64,000 bases of DNA. It comes from Micropterus salmoides (Eukaryota; Chordata; Actinopteri; Centrarchiformes; Centrarchidae). The position numbers were made by a program, and so were the translations under genes. The first letter of the stretch is position 1. Each line of letters starts with the position of its first letter. Positions 42,160 to 55,958 of this stretch are shown here, piece after piece. Under the pieces are notes generated by a model, which had not been told where the DNA came from, ran no database searches, and worked only from the letters and a program-made list of their open reading frames with translations. Location of the stretch: contig NW_024041150.1 in NCBI RefSeq assembly GCF_014851395.1, positions 3,028,891 through 3,092,890 on the forward strand. The letters run 5' to 3'.

Positions 42160-45100
42160 AGCCCCGGATTCAAACCCCGCCATAGACCCAACTTACTCCC
42201 AGCCCTGAGTCTCAACCTGCAGCCTGAGACTTAAGCCTTTCTTTACATTCATACCTATGGGCCTTCTGAGAGCACTGATGTTAGGCTACCTATAGGGAAT
42301 GGTATGCAAAACCATATCCTGTCCAATTAATGTTATTTGGTCAGCCCCACACTCTGTCCTTTTTTATAGCTCTGTACCTAAACCATCTAAACAAGCTAAG
42401 AGATCAGGGCTACTTGCATCCCTTTACCCCCAAGCTCTGGACAAGATGCTGAGGTTGACCGCCATTGTATAAAAGTTGACCTGCATTGAGCCACCCACAT
42501 ACACATAGAAGCTAACATGGGTCACTTGGTGAAAAAAGGTAAACATGGGACAAAATGATGCAACACCTGTGTCACTAAGTCTTGACACTGGGATTTAGCG
42601 CCGGTCATCGGGTCAGCTCTGTGTTTGGTGTTCAGGCTGAACTCGGGCCTATGGTGTAAAGGGGTATTAGCAGCGTGGGATTTAAACACACACAACCTGC
42701 CTTAAAGGCCAGCTCTGCGGTTTCTTGCCAAGGCTTAGCAAGGTGGGAATCCATGGCCTGGCTACATATAGTTATGGGATTCAAACCTACAACCTGTATC
42801 TTATCCAGACCCACACCCTGGTATGACCTCTATTGCCAGCCCTACCTTCTCTTTATCAACGTATTTAGCTCAGACGAGAAGATGTTAGTACCTACACATC
42901 AACAGAGACACTGTGTTCTTTCACTTTGTGTTTTTGACCAGCAGTTAAAACCAGCCCACGTTTGTAGTTTCACTCAAAGCTTCAAGCAAGAGTTGGGTGT
43001 CATGAGGGGGTTGTGACTTGTAGCCATCAAATGTATAAGTAGGCTCATTAATTCTGCTTACTGACCCCCCCCCTCCCACCCAAGAAACATAATCACTGCA
43101 GTGCAATATGCTGGACCAGAGCACTTTAAAGCGTGGCTAAATGTAACAGCTGTGGAAAAATAATTAATGGTTGGTAGTATGGAGTCACAACTTCTTTGGC
43201 TTGCTACTTGCGTACGTGGCAAGATAGAGAATTTCTTTTGCATAAAACACTTAATGGTATATGGCAAGTCTGCTTAAGATAAAAGGACCAGGGCATGATG
43301 AGAAGCAGAATCATAATCAAAAATGATACCCAGCTCTGCTCAAGCGTTTCCCACATATACAGTCATCAAACCTGCCTCTTCTTGCCTGAGTCACTGTAAC
43401 ATCATCAACCGCTGTGTTTAAATAACAAAGTAGCGCAGTGTGATGATTCTCACAACAACTGGTTTACAATAGCATTCAATCTGTTTGGGTCAACCTTCAA
43501 TGATGCTTTTTTATTGTTGTTTTAGTTCTTATAATAAGTATAATTATTACTTTATTGAATTGAGACATTTTAGCTTTTATCAGATCTCCCCACATTATTC
43601 AATCCAAATCGATGGGGCACTTTACCATATCAATTATTCCCTCTCGCATTTATTTTTACTCTACCTACCAGATTATTATGTGTGTCCAACTCAGACACAC
43701 TAATAAACATATTGCAATGCATCTACTCTACTGTAAGAATATAACGCTTTGTTTTTCTTTATTCCATCTTCTCTTCTTAAACATTGTTTCTCTCATGCTT
43801 GTTTTTTTTCTGTCAGGTATGTAGATTGTGTGACTACAGGGTTTTTTTTTATTGTGCAATTATTTCATTAAGCTAAAGCTTATATAGTCAGAAACAAAGC
43901 TAGCCTTATTCACCAATCGGATAGCTTGTACAAAAGGTCTGACCTGCACACACTGAAAGAGTTTATGTGATTACAATATTGTGAGCTTACACACACAAAC
44001 ACACACACTTTACGCATATAGACAACCATATAAAAACAGTGGTGTACACAAATATCTAAGGAGCTGGTATGAGGAAGAAAAAGGGGCACCTCTCCTGCAA
44101 GTTTAATTTAAGGTTTAAAGTGTTGTAGGCTGCTTAACAAGAGATTACATGTACTTTTGCTAGTTTTGCTGACCTTTGTCAAATGCAGACTATGCAATTT
44201 TATGTTTTTTTCTACCCTTCCAGGCAGACATTGGTTTTCATTTATTTCTGTGTAGTATTAAAATCAATTAGCAGAATTTTGAAACTTGCTTGAGTTGTGT
44301 AATGCATCATAGTTGCATAGTTTTTGGGTCAAAGTTACAATATTTGTGTGTGGCAATGCTTGATTTGAAAAGTCTGCACTGCATTTCCTGATTGATTTGA
44401 TTTAATTAATAATTCTAAATACTTTAACACTGTAGGCCCGCAACAAAGATTTTTTTTCGTTATCAATTAATATGCCTTGGATTGTCTATAAAAATTTACA
44501 AAAATAGTGAAAACTTATTGAGAGGCAGCAAGTTCAGATGTCTTGTTTTATCTGACAATCAGTCCTAAGCACATTATACTGTCCTGTACACGGTCTAAAG
44601 TCCTAAGATATTCAGGAATCCTATATGGCAAAGAAACATATGATGATAGCAGAGCATCTACGTTTACATGTTCAAAGCTTCATATTTGAAATCAAGCTAT
44701 AAATTATTTGAGACATCTTGCGTAACTATATTCTAAACTATGTCATTCATGTCCATGTAGTACAAAAATGTATAGAAACTAATGTCTGCCTGGAATGGAA
44801 GAAAACAATTCTAAACCGCAGCAACATGGTTTGCAGAATGGTTCACTGTATTGTAAAGTATGAGTTAGATTTATAGTAAATGGGCTGAACTTGCAAAGTC
44901 ACTGAAATGCCCTCTAAGCTAAAAAGGGGGATATTTGGGATGTATAATGGGCATTTGAATGGGCTAATCAGAAGTGCAATAGGGGGGGGGGTCGTAAGTC
45001 ACTTTGGCTGATCAGAGTTCCACTTAGTAGAGATTGAGTTGGTATTTGGGCTCATCAGAGAATGGGGTTACATGAGCAGCTCTAGCAGCCTCTATAGCCC

Positions 45101-46995
45101 CACTGGTGTGATATTAGGGCAAAGATTAATCCACTTTTCTGGAGCAGGAAGGGCAGTGGAGGTCGCTCCCCACACCCACTTTGCACACCACTGCACAAAC
45201 CAGACAGTGTAAGGCTAGATGACAGAAGCAACTGCATAATCACGTACTCATTCAGACTATACATATGTACATAGCAGCAGCAGCAGCAGCCTGTGAAGTG
45301 ACTTGAATGTGGAGTGTATGTATGTATTCTTTAGGATTAGGACAAGGCCAGTTTTTTCTTTATAATTAACGACATGCAGTAGCTGCCAATATCAGAGCGC
45401 TTTGATACAGAATATTATTAGTCGTCCTAATACACAGTGGACTAAGATTAAGGATTCAGGATTTTTAATTTCAAACTAGAAACTAATTTTCACCCCAGTC
45501 ATGTCAGTAATATCATCAACAGTATGCCTTCAGTGAAAACACGTTCTCACAATATTTCCTAATCTAATTAGTTTTTTTTCCAGGTAATTGTCTTTGTGTG
45601 ACCACTTTTTGAGTATCAGTTATAGAGCTTTGTACACATATACGTTATGTATTTAAAAAGACAAAACTAATGTTGAAGATAGTGTTTTTAGTGTTTGTGT
45701 TCTGGTACTTTGTCCTTATCTACCCCTGTAGATGCAGATCGATCAGATCCCCACACAGTGCTGTTTCCTCTCGTGCTGTTTCCGTGTTGTGGTATTTTTT
45801 TTTTCCCTTCATTGTTTTATCCTTAAATACCCTTAATATCTTATCCCTAAAAATATCTATTGAATCTGTCGACTGGACAGTACTGTTGTTGTTCTTGCTT
45901 TAAGACAAAAAAATAACAGGAAAAGAGTTCAGATTAAAGATGAAAATCAGTTTTCTAAGTTTCACTTTTCAGATATGTAGCATTTTGAACATTGTTAAGA
46001 AGGTGAAGTTGCCACATAATCACATAGTTTTCCAGTTGCATATATAAAAGCAAAGGTGCTTCATTGACCATGTATGCGTCATTTTTAGAACTTTTATTAC
46101 ATCTCTTTGATCCACTAATACTATATTTTGATGTTCTCTGCTGTATGTCATGCTGAAAGTTTATTTTAAATCTATATAACGTGCCTTATAATGACTTCAT
46201 TGTTGTTCAACGCCTACTGACTTTGCCCTTCAAGTGCACAGTTTGTTCCCTTCAACCTGTAACATAAATAACTCTGGGGGTGATTTTTAATTAAATCCTA
46301 ACATGATATTGTATCCCATGTAAAAGTTAAACGAACTGGAAAAGATCCCAAATTAAGTGATACAACATCACAGTTAGGATGTTTTTCCACAATAACCCCT
46401 GAGGTCCTGTTAACAGATCCTCTATAGCCTCATCGGATACATTAATTTAGATCAAGATTCAAGTAGAACCCTACAAGAACTCCATGTAGATCCCCTGGTG
46501 ATGAAGAGAAAATTTGTTGAACGGTTTTTAAGGTAATAATTTCCTAGCTCATCAAATGACCTGACAGTCTGTTGATGAGGGGTTTTAGGTTTAGGTGAAA
46601 AAGATTTGACTGTACAGTAAGAGTTTTCCTGGAAGGGTCACAGGTTAGAGGGGACAGTAGTGTCCGACCAAGTTCATGCTTTGCTTTTGCAGATTGCTTG
46701 ATACAGATGTTAAGAGTCCATTACTATCACTCGGCAAACCAAATTTTCCTGACTTTTATTTGGATATATAGCTTTTTATTTGAATAAACATGCTGCACAA
46801 TGTGCTTTTAAGATGCAAATGATGTGAGTGGTGCTTAAAAGTGTTAGATTAAGATTACAAGCAGATACCTCCTCTAGCAGTTTGGTCATCTGTGACTTGA
46901 CCGTGTAGATAATACAGTTTAAAATGAAAGCTATTCAATTTCTCATGAATGCCTCGTGTATAGGAGAGACACCAATAAAATGAAATTCATAATTT
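42160..46995 (+). other. probable long 3' UTR of epas1 with candidate poly(A) signals
   Basis: After the stop codon, about 4.8 kb of AT-rich DNA has no open frame of interest and few repeats: an (AGC)n run near 45273 and one MITE fragment at 44433-44580. AATAAA hexamers occur at 43702-43707, 46783-46788 and 46974-46979, any of which could end the transcript. The low repeat load compared with the DNA further on suggests transcribed UTR, but no transcript evidence is available here. The true end could be anywhere from about 43.7 to 47.0 kb. Confidence 0.45.
44433..44580 (+). repeat. MITE fragment ('gctgcaacta' family) in the probable 3' UTR
   Basis: Contains taggcccgcaacaaagattt, ttatcaattaatatgccttg and gtcttgttttatctgacaat, a diverged left half of the family seen in introns 1 and 6. 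Confidence 0.5.
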
Positions 46996-49187
46996 TACGA
47001 ACTGCCCCATATTTATGGTTTTTGCCATTAGTTCTACTAGCTACTATCACATTTTGGACCAACTCCATTGCAGAGACATAGGAATGAAGTAAAATATCAT
47101 GATTTAGAAGCTTAGGTTACAACCAAATCTGCAGTTTAACTATATTACAGTATCTGAACTACTTTTTTGGATGGAAAAACGTGATCTTAAAAGGAGACCT
47201 ATTATACTGCTTTTCCAGTCCAAGTTCATAAATTAAATTTTTGTGAAGATTAAATCCAGGTTGTAAAAAAAAAACAAGCCACCTGGGCCACAAGATGTTT
47301 AATAGGACTGGAGAGGAGCATTTCCCTGAGAGGGGATGTAGGCAGAGAAACAGTTTGAACAATTATGAAGATATGAAAATAACTGATGTCGAGCTGAGGG
47401 ACACATCTTGCTCAGCCTGCCCACTGACGCATATCTCTCAACTCCTCCACTCGACAGATTACTCATCTGTTTCTACTCTCACTCCCCTCTTAATTTTTTG
47501 GAAATTCAAACAAAATTTGGTTTTCTCTCCTAATGTTAGCAATTACTTGAGACAAGAGGCAATTTTTTCATTACTCAAATTAAAAGTTCTTCTTATTTCA
47601 AGGTGAAAAGCCTGCAAATTGAGCTATTCCTATTTGTAAGATAATGTATAGTATTTAAAAAAACTTGTTATGTTTTAAATTCGGATTTCTGATTATAGAA
47701 ATCAAAGTTTGTTAGATTAGGTTTCCAGAAAAGCACCTTAAGCATGTTTTTAAATATTGTCAGATTTACAGTCAAATATAAAACTATTCTTTAACAGTCC
47801 CAGTTGTATGTTAATCTCATGGGACCAAAGAGGTTTTAGGATTATATTACATGTTCTGAAACATGCAAATGGACTTTTTAGCAACTGATGAGATTTGAAC
47901 CAAATTGTGTTAATGTATGTGGATAGAGTTGGCCAGATGGAAGTTGATTTTAAAAATACAAATCTAGGCAGAAGGGAAGTCCTGCACCCCATTTTAAGCT
48001 AGCTTCTGCTCCACTAGCCAAGGCAAGACAATTTAAAATAAAAAGTTTTTAGAAATAAATGTATACACCTAGTCATTTAACCAAGATAAAACAACAATTA
48101 TTTTGTAGCATTTAAAAACTACACCTCTGAGTCCTTAAAGTATCTTAGAGGTATCATATCCTAACATTGTTTTATCTTTGCTAAAATAAAATGTGAAAAT
48201 GTCACTGCTTAAGTGTGCCATTAGATTACCTTAGAATATGAAAACCCCAGAAACTAGACAGAAGAGAGACAACTCAGAGAATCCATTAAAACGCAAATGC
48301 TAGTAGCACAGATGCTAACCTAAAAACGGGTGGGGCTTCAGCTCTCTATTTAAAGCCTAGAAGGCTTATCACCAGTCGTAGTGCTCAACATACTGTGCTG
48401 CTTGAAGGGTTTCCCCCAAAACAAAAAAGTGTCAGGAGTCAGTCGACTCCTTCATTGCACTTCCTCTTTAAAAAACAATAAAGCATTTTGTCTTGTGTCT
48501 CGTGTAACAGGGTTTTTGTTTTTCCTTATGGGATCCATGTTCAGCTATTTGTATTCTGTTTTGTCAATGTCATACAGTAATGTTATATTAGCTAGTTCTG
48601 TATTTTTTTTAAATAAGCTAAAAATATTGAACTTATTATTATCATATATTGTTATTACTATATGGGGAACTCAACCCAATAAGAAGTTTGTGTTTCTGCA
48701 CTGATATCTTATTATTAAAGCATACTGATCTTATCCTCCCTCACTGATGTCATGCATGCTTTATTGATGTTATACTTTATTGTATTTTCTGACTGAAATA
48801 TCAGCAGTTCATACTCAGATTTTCCCCATTACAAGCAAGATGTCTGTATTTCACTCAGAAAAATAAACTTGCAGGCTATTAATGGTAACCGTAACTAATC
48901 ACATAAATGATGTTGTTCTGTAAAACATAAAAATCATTAAAAAACCCAGCGAGTTATTTGGAGAACTTCGGTAATTTCAGCCAAACATGCTGGGATTATC
49001 AATCTTTGACTTCAGTTTATTTTTATAAAAAGCAGTGGCTTATTTCTATTTTTCTGGAAATATAATTACAGAAAACCGAGATAACTGAAAACTGTTACAG
49101 ACTCCAAACCTGAGTAAGTTTATATGGAGGATAAGTCTGTTTTGTAATAAAGTTATATTTATAAATTTTGGTAATAAATTTTGAATT
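46996..49187. other. intergenic region, no gene recognised
   Basis: AT-rich DNA downstream of the probable transcript end. It contains a piggyBac-like MITE end at 47187 and a short unit with a TATA-like box (48347) and AATAAA (48477). I see no exon or RNA gene. Confidence 0.6.
47187..47480 (+). repeat. piggyBac-like MITE, left part
   Basis: Starts with TTAA followed by aaggagacctattatactgc and ttttccag, matching the terminus of a common teleost TTAA-flanked MITE. A matching right end is not visible, so the right boundary is a guess. Confidence 0.4.
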
Positions 49188-50685
49188 TACAGTCCCCTCC
49201 AAAAGTATTGGAACAGTAAGGCAAATCCTTTGTTTTTGTTGTTTTGGGTTTAAGAAGAAGAGTTCAGAATTTCAGCTCTCATTTCCTGATATTCACATCT
49301 AGATGTGTTAAACAACTTAGGTAATATCACCATTTGTATTAGACCACAGCATTCTTAGGTGAGCAAAAGTAATGGAAATAAAATTTAATATTTGGTGGCA
49401 TAACCCTCTCTTGCAATAACTGCCTCAAGCCTGCGACCCGTCAACATCACCAAACTGCATTCTTCATTTGTGATGCTATTCCAGGCTTTTACCGCAGCTT
49501 CTTTCAGTTCTTGTTTGTTTCGGGGTGTTTCTCCCTTCAGTCTCCTCTGAAGGAGGTGAAATGCAGCTCTATTAAGGTCAGCTGATTGACTTGGCCAGTC
49601 TTTCCACTTTTCCACTTTTTCCCCCTGATGAAGTCCTTTGTTTTGTTGGCAGTGTGCTTTGGCTCATTGTCCTGCTGCATGATAAGCTTCCTCCCCATTA
49701 GTTTCAATGCATTTCTCTGTAAATTGGCAGACAAAATGTTTCTGTCCACTTCTGAATTCATTCTGCTGCTACCATCATCAGTTACATCATCAATAAATAT
49801 TAATGAGCCTGTTCCAGAAGCAGCCATGCACGCCCAGGCCCTGACATTACCTCCAGCATGCTTCACAGAGGAGCTCGTATGCTTCGGATCATAAGCAGTT
49901 CCTTTCTTTCTCCACACTTTGGCCTTTCCGTCACTTTGCTAGAGATTAATCTTGGTCTCATCAGTCCATAACTTTTGCAGCTCATCTCTGTACTTCTTAG
50001 CAAATTTCAGTCTGGCCTTCCGATTCTTCCTGCTGATGAGTGGTTTGCATCTTGTGGTGTGGCCTCTAGATTTCTGCTCTCTGAGTCTTCTTCCAACAGT
50101 GGATTGTGATACCTTCACCCTGCACTGTGGAGGTCGTTGCTGATGTCACTTACTGATGTTTTGGGGGTTTTCTTCACATCTCTCACCATATTTCTGTCCT
50201 CAACTACTGTTGTTTTCCTTGGCCGACCTGTTTGACATCTGTTGCTCAGTACACCAGTAGTTTCTTTCTTTTTCAGGACGTTACAAATTGTTGTGCTTGC
50301 TCTGCCCAATGTTTGTCCAATGGCTCTGCTCGATTTTCCTTCTTTTCTCAGCTTGTCAATGGCTTGCTTTTCTCCCATAGACAGCTCTCTGGTCTTCATG
50401 TTGGTTTATCTTCTTTAACAGGAAATGCAGTCTTTACAGGTTTGAACCGAGGATGAAAACTTAGACTAGTCATGCAGAATGTAATGTTTGGATAATCAAC
50501 CTAAAAGGCAACACCTGGGCAACAACAAACCTACAACAAACCTAAGTTGTTACCAGGAAATGAGAGCTGAAATTCTGAACTCTTGTCTCATAATCATCTT
50601 TTTATCTTAAACCCAAATGTCTTCAGTGAACAACAAAAACAAACGAATTTGCCTTACCGTTCCAAGACTTTAGGAGGGGATGGTA
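49188..50685 (-). mobile_element. Tc1/mariner-like DNA transposon
   Basis: The element spans 49190-50683 and is flanked by TA target duplications at 49188-49189 and 50684-50685. The left terminus cagtcccctccaaaagtatt and the inverted right terminus (ccatcccctcctaaagtctt) match, as do the adjacent ggaac.gtaaggcaaat. blocks. At 1494 bp it has a full-length layout, with the transposase on the minus strand. Confidence 0.95.
49385..50399 (-). pseudogene. decayed Tc1-family DD34E transposase
   Basis: Reading starts at ATG 50399 with MKTRELSMGEKQAIDKLRKE and a helix-turn-helix (SSRAIGQTLGRASTTICNVL), the paired-like DNA-binding part. After about 94 codons the frame stops at 50115 and continues in other frames. 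49917-49537 holds the central catalytic part with QQDNEPKHT, where the usual DND has become DNE. The end (49615-49385) gives LKGETPRNKQELKEAAVKAW and closes GYATKY. The catalytic glutamate (LIE in one frame) sits where the frame shifts, against DLNRAAFHLL in the other. The span of about 338 codons is the normal length. The gene cannot make an active enzyme. Confidence 0.92.
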
Positions 50686-51919
50686 TATCCTACAAAGCTA
50701 TTTGACACTATTCCCAACACAGCATAAAAATTCAAATGTGCAACATCTTCTACCAAGATCAATATTCAGTAGTAAATAACAGAGGTACTGTGGCCCCCAC
50801 TAGCTAAAGTAGCATTGCACTCAGTTGTTGCTGTTGGGTAAAAACCTTGCATCTACAATTGTCCAATTTTAGATCTGTTGAAGAGTTGTACAATGTGTGC
50901 AAATTCTCTAAAATTCAGTGTTTAAGATGTTAACACATTTGTCATCAAGTTAAAACAAGGCATTTTGGTGATACCAGATTATTTACCTGGCAACAGCTAC
51001 ATCTTAAAACTAACAACAGCTGCTAGTTAAATTACATGAACCACAAAAATACACTTGGCTTCTGTCCATTTCTGGCTATGAGTCAGCTGTCTAAGCTGTG
51101 TGTGCTGGTACATTTTTCATCCTGTTCTTCATTTATCTAACTTAACATATTACTCTGACATGCGAGGGCGTTTACCACCAAGTTTACACACGCAATTCCC
51201 TATGTGCATGTATGTGCAGCATTCAGATAAAAACCATTTAGCCATTTCAAAGATCCTAGTTGAAGAACAACCTGTACTGTGGTTTTGGTCTTTCCAGTTT
51301 ACACTCTCAATCTCTCCTTCTAGCTTTCTGTGTGTATGTCTATTTTTGTGAGGACCAATTTGAGTTTCAGTTAGAAAACAGTTTAGGAAAGTGAGGGTTC
51401 ATAAAAGGTATAGGGGTATAAACACGTGTGTTACTGTTTTTCTCTCTCTGAGTTCATTCTAAAACCAACAACTACAGGACAGTCATGAAAAGGAGGGGTG
51501 AGTTAAATCACAATCAAGTCATTCAGTTTTACTAACTTACGTAAGTCTTAAGTAGAGTTGGGATATACTGGTCCTTTATTTTAGCATTTGAGCATTTTGT
51601 AAGTCCTACTTTTACCTCTGCTACACAAAAGAGGAAAACGTTGCATTAACACCTACATTATCAAGTTACTTGTAGATTCAGTTTTCTCTGCAGTTTTGAC
51701 TGCTTTTACCAAGACTGTAGCGTAAACGAGTGAATAAGATTAAATAAATATCGTACCATAAAGAGGATCAGGTTTGACTGGTGAGAAAATAAAATGATTA
51801 TTCGTCACCCATGAGAATTATGGGTGAACAAATAGGTACACTGGGTAAATTAACCTTTTTTTTTATTTTCTATTTTTAAAAATTGGATTTAAATATTTCC
51901 CTACGTTGCTTTTACGTTT

Positions 51920-51977
51920 TCCGTAAAGCACTTCGAATTGCCTTGTTGTTGAAATGTGCTACACAAATAAACTTTTA
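51920..51977 (+). repeat. L2/RTE-type LINE 3' tail
   Basis: cgtaaagcacttcgaattgc followed by tgaaatgtgctacacaaata aactt is the recurrent 3' end of fish LINEs of the L2 type. The body is absent. Confidence 0.55.
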
Positions 51978-54061
51978 CACGCAAATCATAGAATTAACAC
52001 GAAGAATTCTGATTTAAATTGGTCAAGTTTAGGTATATGGAGTGGTTAGAGTTGAAATCAAAACACCATCACAGGTTAAGGCCATGATCAAACTTTCTCC
52101 CTGGTATCAGAGGTGGCTTGATGGGAACAAGCAGCTGCATGCATTGCAACTACTAGTTTATTATGCAGCTACTTTGGGAAATCTCACACTCTCTTTTGTA
52201 TCAGGCAAACCATAGACCAGTTTCTGACCCATTAGAAATCTTTGTTTTTTTAAACTTTGTAATAATATTTAAAAATTCAATTTATTTAATTCATTCATTT
52301 ATTAAATATTAACTTCCAAACTATGTGTGAATGTAATTTAACGGTAAATTTAAAGACCATCTTATTCATTTTCAGACATTTTTATTTGACTTTTTATAAT
52401 AATGATATAATAAATGTTTATGCGCAAACGTATCAGTGTATTAATATATAATTTGCCACTTTTGTTAGACTGGGTCTGATGTTAAAAAGCCATCAAAATG
52501 TAAATTATGATTGATCCAGAGCTTTTAAGGTGCTGGTTTTGTTAGACTGTATAAAAATTAGGTTTTAAACTTTTTGGCACCCAACCCTCAAATGGATCTG
52601 TTGTGAATCTTTGTCAGAATCAGGGCATCCATGTGAGCAAAGAAAAAGAAAAGCAACGCCAAGAAGTAAATTTTTTCTTACTCTATAAATGTTTGCCAGC
52701 GATTAAAAGGCTTTTTGATGAGTCTGGCCTCCTTCCCTGTTGCATGGAAAACATGTTTCAAAGCTCCAACTCCACCTTCGTATTGTGCATGATGTTTTTG
52801 TTTTGGTTTGTGACGCACATCCTCTATTTGACTTGGACAGGCGGACAGGCAGATATATAGGCACAAACAGGCCAAAACTGGCACTTAAAGAAAGACAAAA
52901 GACTCTGTGTCTCCTACCTTATGTCTGCTCAACTAGGTACTGGTGGTTTTGGCATTTTCAGGGCACAACTTGAATTGAGGATAACCTACAGAAGCAAACA
53001 AAACAAAATTCAACAAATCAGAATGATTTGCAAATAAAGAGACAATAGGTATTCCCAATATTCAGGTACAGTAGGCATAGACATCATCGTAATAGGAGAC
53101 CTATGCTAACGGCTCTGACACTCAAAAAATAACCAGCGCTGAACACAGCAGACTGATCAAACATGTTATAGGTTGCACTTGAAAACACTGCAGAGACCAA
53201 AGCTGACAAACTGACTGCCAATGTACGTATATGTTCTGTACTTGCATGAGAAGAAATCAGTGGTCTGTAATCATAATGCTCAGAGTACAAATTGAGAATA
53301 ATGTCTGTATAAATAAAAGGTTACTATTATAAACTTGTAACATGCAAGTAGGTGAATGTACGGATTCACTAGTCTGAACAGTCAGATCTGTCTTGCACCT
53401 ATTACCTCTGTGTAGATGACACCTTGGAAATAAACAAAGTAAAAAAGATGTTTGGGGATGATGTTTTTTTTGGGGGGGGGGGACTGAAAACAGTCCGTGC
53501 TTGAAGGTGTTAGCTGACGGGTTTTATATCTATGCAGATAAATGATCACCAAACAAACAAGCAAGAATAATTAATAAATAAAGATTCCAACACTGAGAAC
53601 GATGGAAAATTTTGGAAAATGCTGGCAGGCTGTAATAGTTTATATTTGGGTGCCAGCAGATCCTGACGGGTCATGCGGTCTGTTTATCAGCCAAATACAA
53701 AAAAAAAAAAAACAACCTTTTTTGTGGTTCTTCCTTCCTCTGCAGGAAAACAGGAACCTTACTTTATGGGCACACTAAAACAGGCATGTGGGACATTCAT
53801 TTAGGCGTAAACCAATGTCAATATTATTGTAACTGCACAGACTGAGAGTCACAAATACATTACAATTTGTGGACAAAACACAATCTACATATACATTCAA
53901 AATCCACTCTTAATGATTCACAAATATAAAACACGATAGACAAATAGAAATTAGTAACTTGTACTTGTGTGTTTATATTCTTTTTGTAGATTGTTTCGCA
54001 TTTACAAGGACATTGATTTACTCCCCATAGATTGAGACAGAAATGTAGGTCAGTTGCACTG

Positions 54062-54086
54062 ACACACACACACACACACACACACA
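54062..54086 (+). repeat. (AC)n microsatellite
   Basis: An uninterrupted AC run of about 25 bp. Confidence 0.9.
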
Positions 54087-55866
54087 TCTTGCATCCCTTT
54101 GTTCCAGCTGATTTAGAGTTTTTTTTCCTTCAGGTGTGGAGTCAGGAAAACCTATGAGGTAAAATGGGAGGAACCGGCGTCTAAAGCCGACCAGCATCCC
54201 CTTATTTTATGTTTCCTGGGCGAGTCTTTATCCAATTTTTGCTGCAGGGCAATTCATGCTGCACCAAAACCTACTGAAATCCCATAACCTTTCAGCCTCT
54301 GTGGCAACAACCGCTGCTAGTGCCTACTTTTATTTAAACAGCTGTTACGAATTTAATGTGCGGATTTCTAAATTGCAAACACTATGAGGCATCATATTCT
54401 GTGTATTCTGTCCTGATTAAATTAAATGTGTTACGGAAGACCTTCAGTTTTCTCTGTAAAATATGCATCAACAGTAATTGGATGTGATTAGAAAATAATC
54501 TCATCATTTATCATAATATTTCATAGTATGGACATTAGTAGTCAGTTATCCAACATGATGTGAAACCTTCCTGATATTTCACTGGGGTTTATACAGTATA
54601 TGACAGTATTTGTGTAAAAATAAAAAAAAATAAAAAGGGACACATGAGCTGCTTGTGATATAAGTCACTGTATGTATGACATTTCCTTGCCTACAATGCT
54701 GTGTGTCTAATATTTAGTTAGCCTACTTAGGCAAGTCTTGCTGGATTTAAATACTTGGCCCATAATTAATAGAATTAATTAAGAGGGAATAATCGTCCTT
54801 CTTCCATAGATTCTGGCTATCCAGCCAGATGACACTTGTTGCCAGTGTCATTAGAACTAGTATTATTAGAACAGGCGCCTATTCAGTCCATTAAGAACTG
54901 CTCGCCTGGCCCATATGCCAAAGAAAAGGGTTTACTTTGGGGCCCACCCAACATGAGCAACAGGGTTTCTCTCGCTGGCCGTGGCCGTGAGTTTCCGGTC
55001 TGCCCATAGACTTTTCATTGTAACAACGTCGTGGATTTTAAAATCCCTTTCCTTCTTTAGGAAAGTTAAATATAAAACTTCCATGGATCAAAAATTCATG
55101 ATATAAAGAGTCATAATTGACATTGTTTGCGGTTTGAGGTGTTCCATCAACAGTTTCATAGATCTCTCTTTTCTTATAGCGGCATTTAGGGGCAGTCCTA
55201 CAGCATAAAACCTCGAATACACTTCAATGCGGACGCATACACAGACAGCTGTGGCCACTATGGACGCGGACTACTTCTAGTTCTACTACTTTTGGAGTCA
55301 GCTTGGCGGACTGGTTCCACACATATAAAACTTGCTTTACAGTGGCATTTCAGACTGTGCTTCCAAATTTGGGGAAGGCCTTTTCTTATTTCAACATGAC
55401 AATGCTGTGTATGGTAACTATACTATGGTGAAGTTTATGGAAAGATCATGGTTATAAGCTTCTTTGAGCCTGAAATAGGCCCATTTAACGCCTGCTGTGT
55501 AATTACTGAGAAATACCATCCAGCCAGCTGAGAAGCAGAAACAGAAAAAAGCATCTCTTGTGTGTCACGCTGTGAGCTGACCCAGTCATTTCTCTGTCAA
55601 AACCTCTGCTTCTCTGTCCACTCATATCTATCTGTCCTTTGGGACCTTAGAATGTCCCAGGACAGTTGTCCAATAAGCTGATCCAGGGCCAGTTTGTTTA
55701 TGTTCTGTTCCAATCCCAGGACACTGAGCTGCTCTAACTGGGACTGACCCCCCAATATAGCTCAAATCTCACTGTAAACAAACATCCAGTTTCCCATGTT
55801 AGAATCAGACTACTTATGTTTGGATTTTAACATATGAAAGTATAGTCTTAGTATACAGTATATGTG

Positions 55867-55958
55867 GCGGGGCTTTGGTTCAGGAGGGAGAGCTGGTTGT
55901 CCGTTTATCGAACGATTGGTGGTTCAATCCCCGGCTCCTCCAGGCTGCATGTTGAGTG
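55867..55958 (+). repeat. tRNA-derived SINE, left part (interrupted)
   Basis: Has a box-A-like segment (tggttcaggagggagagctg) and a good box B, ggttcaatccc at 55921-55931, followed by ccggctcctcc. The copy stops at gttgagtg. The expected continuation appears 1.46 kb further on at 57422, so the element was split by an insertion. Confidence 0.6.

Larger units (their letters stand above)
50686..55866. other. intergenic region with scattered repeat pieces, no gene recognised
   Basis: AT-rich DNA. A LINE tail lies at 51920-51977, a (CA)n run at 54062-54086, and an unclassified GC-richer segment at about 54890-55480 that may be an old transposon. Short open frames at 52600-52970 show no family similarity. 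No neighbour of epas1 could be recognised. Confidence 0.6.

Noticed and set aside
52603..52973. Overlapping small frames in the intergenic region
   Set aside because: Short, overlapping and without similarity to any family. I looked for usual EPAS1 neighbours and recognised none.
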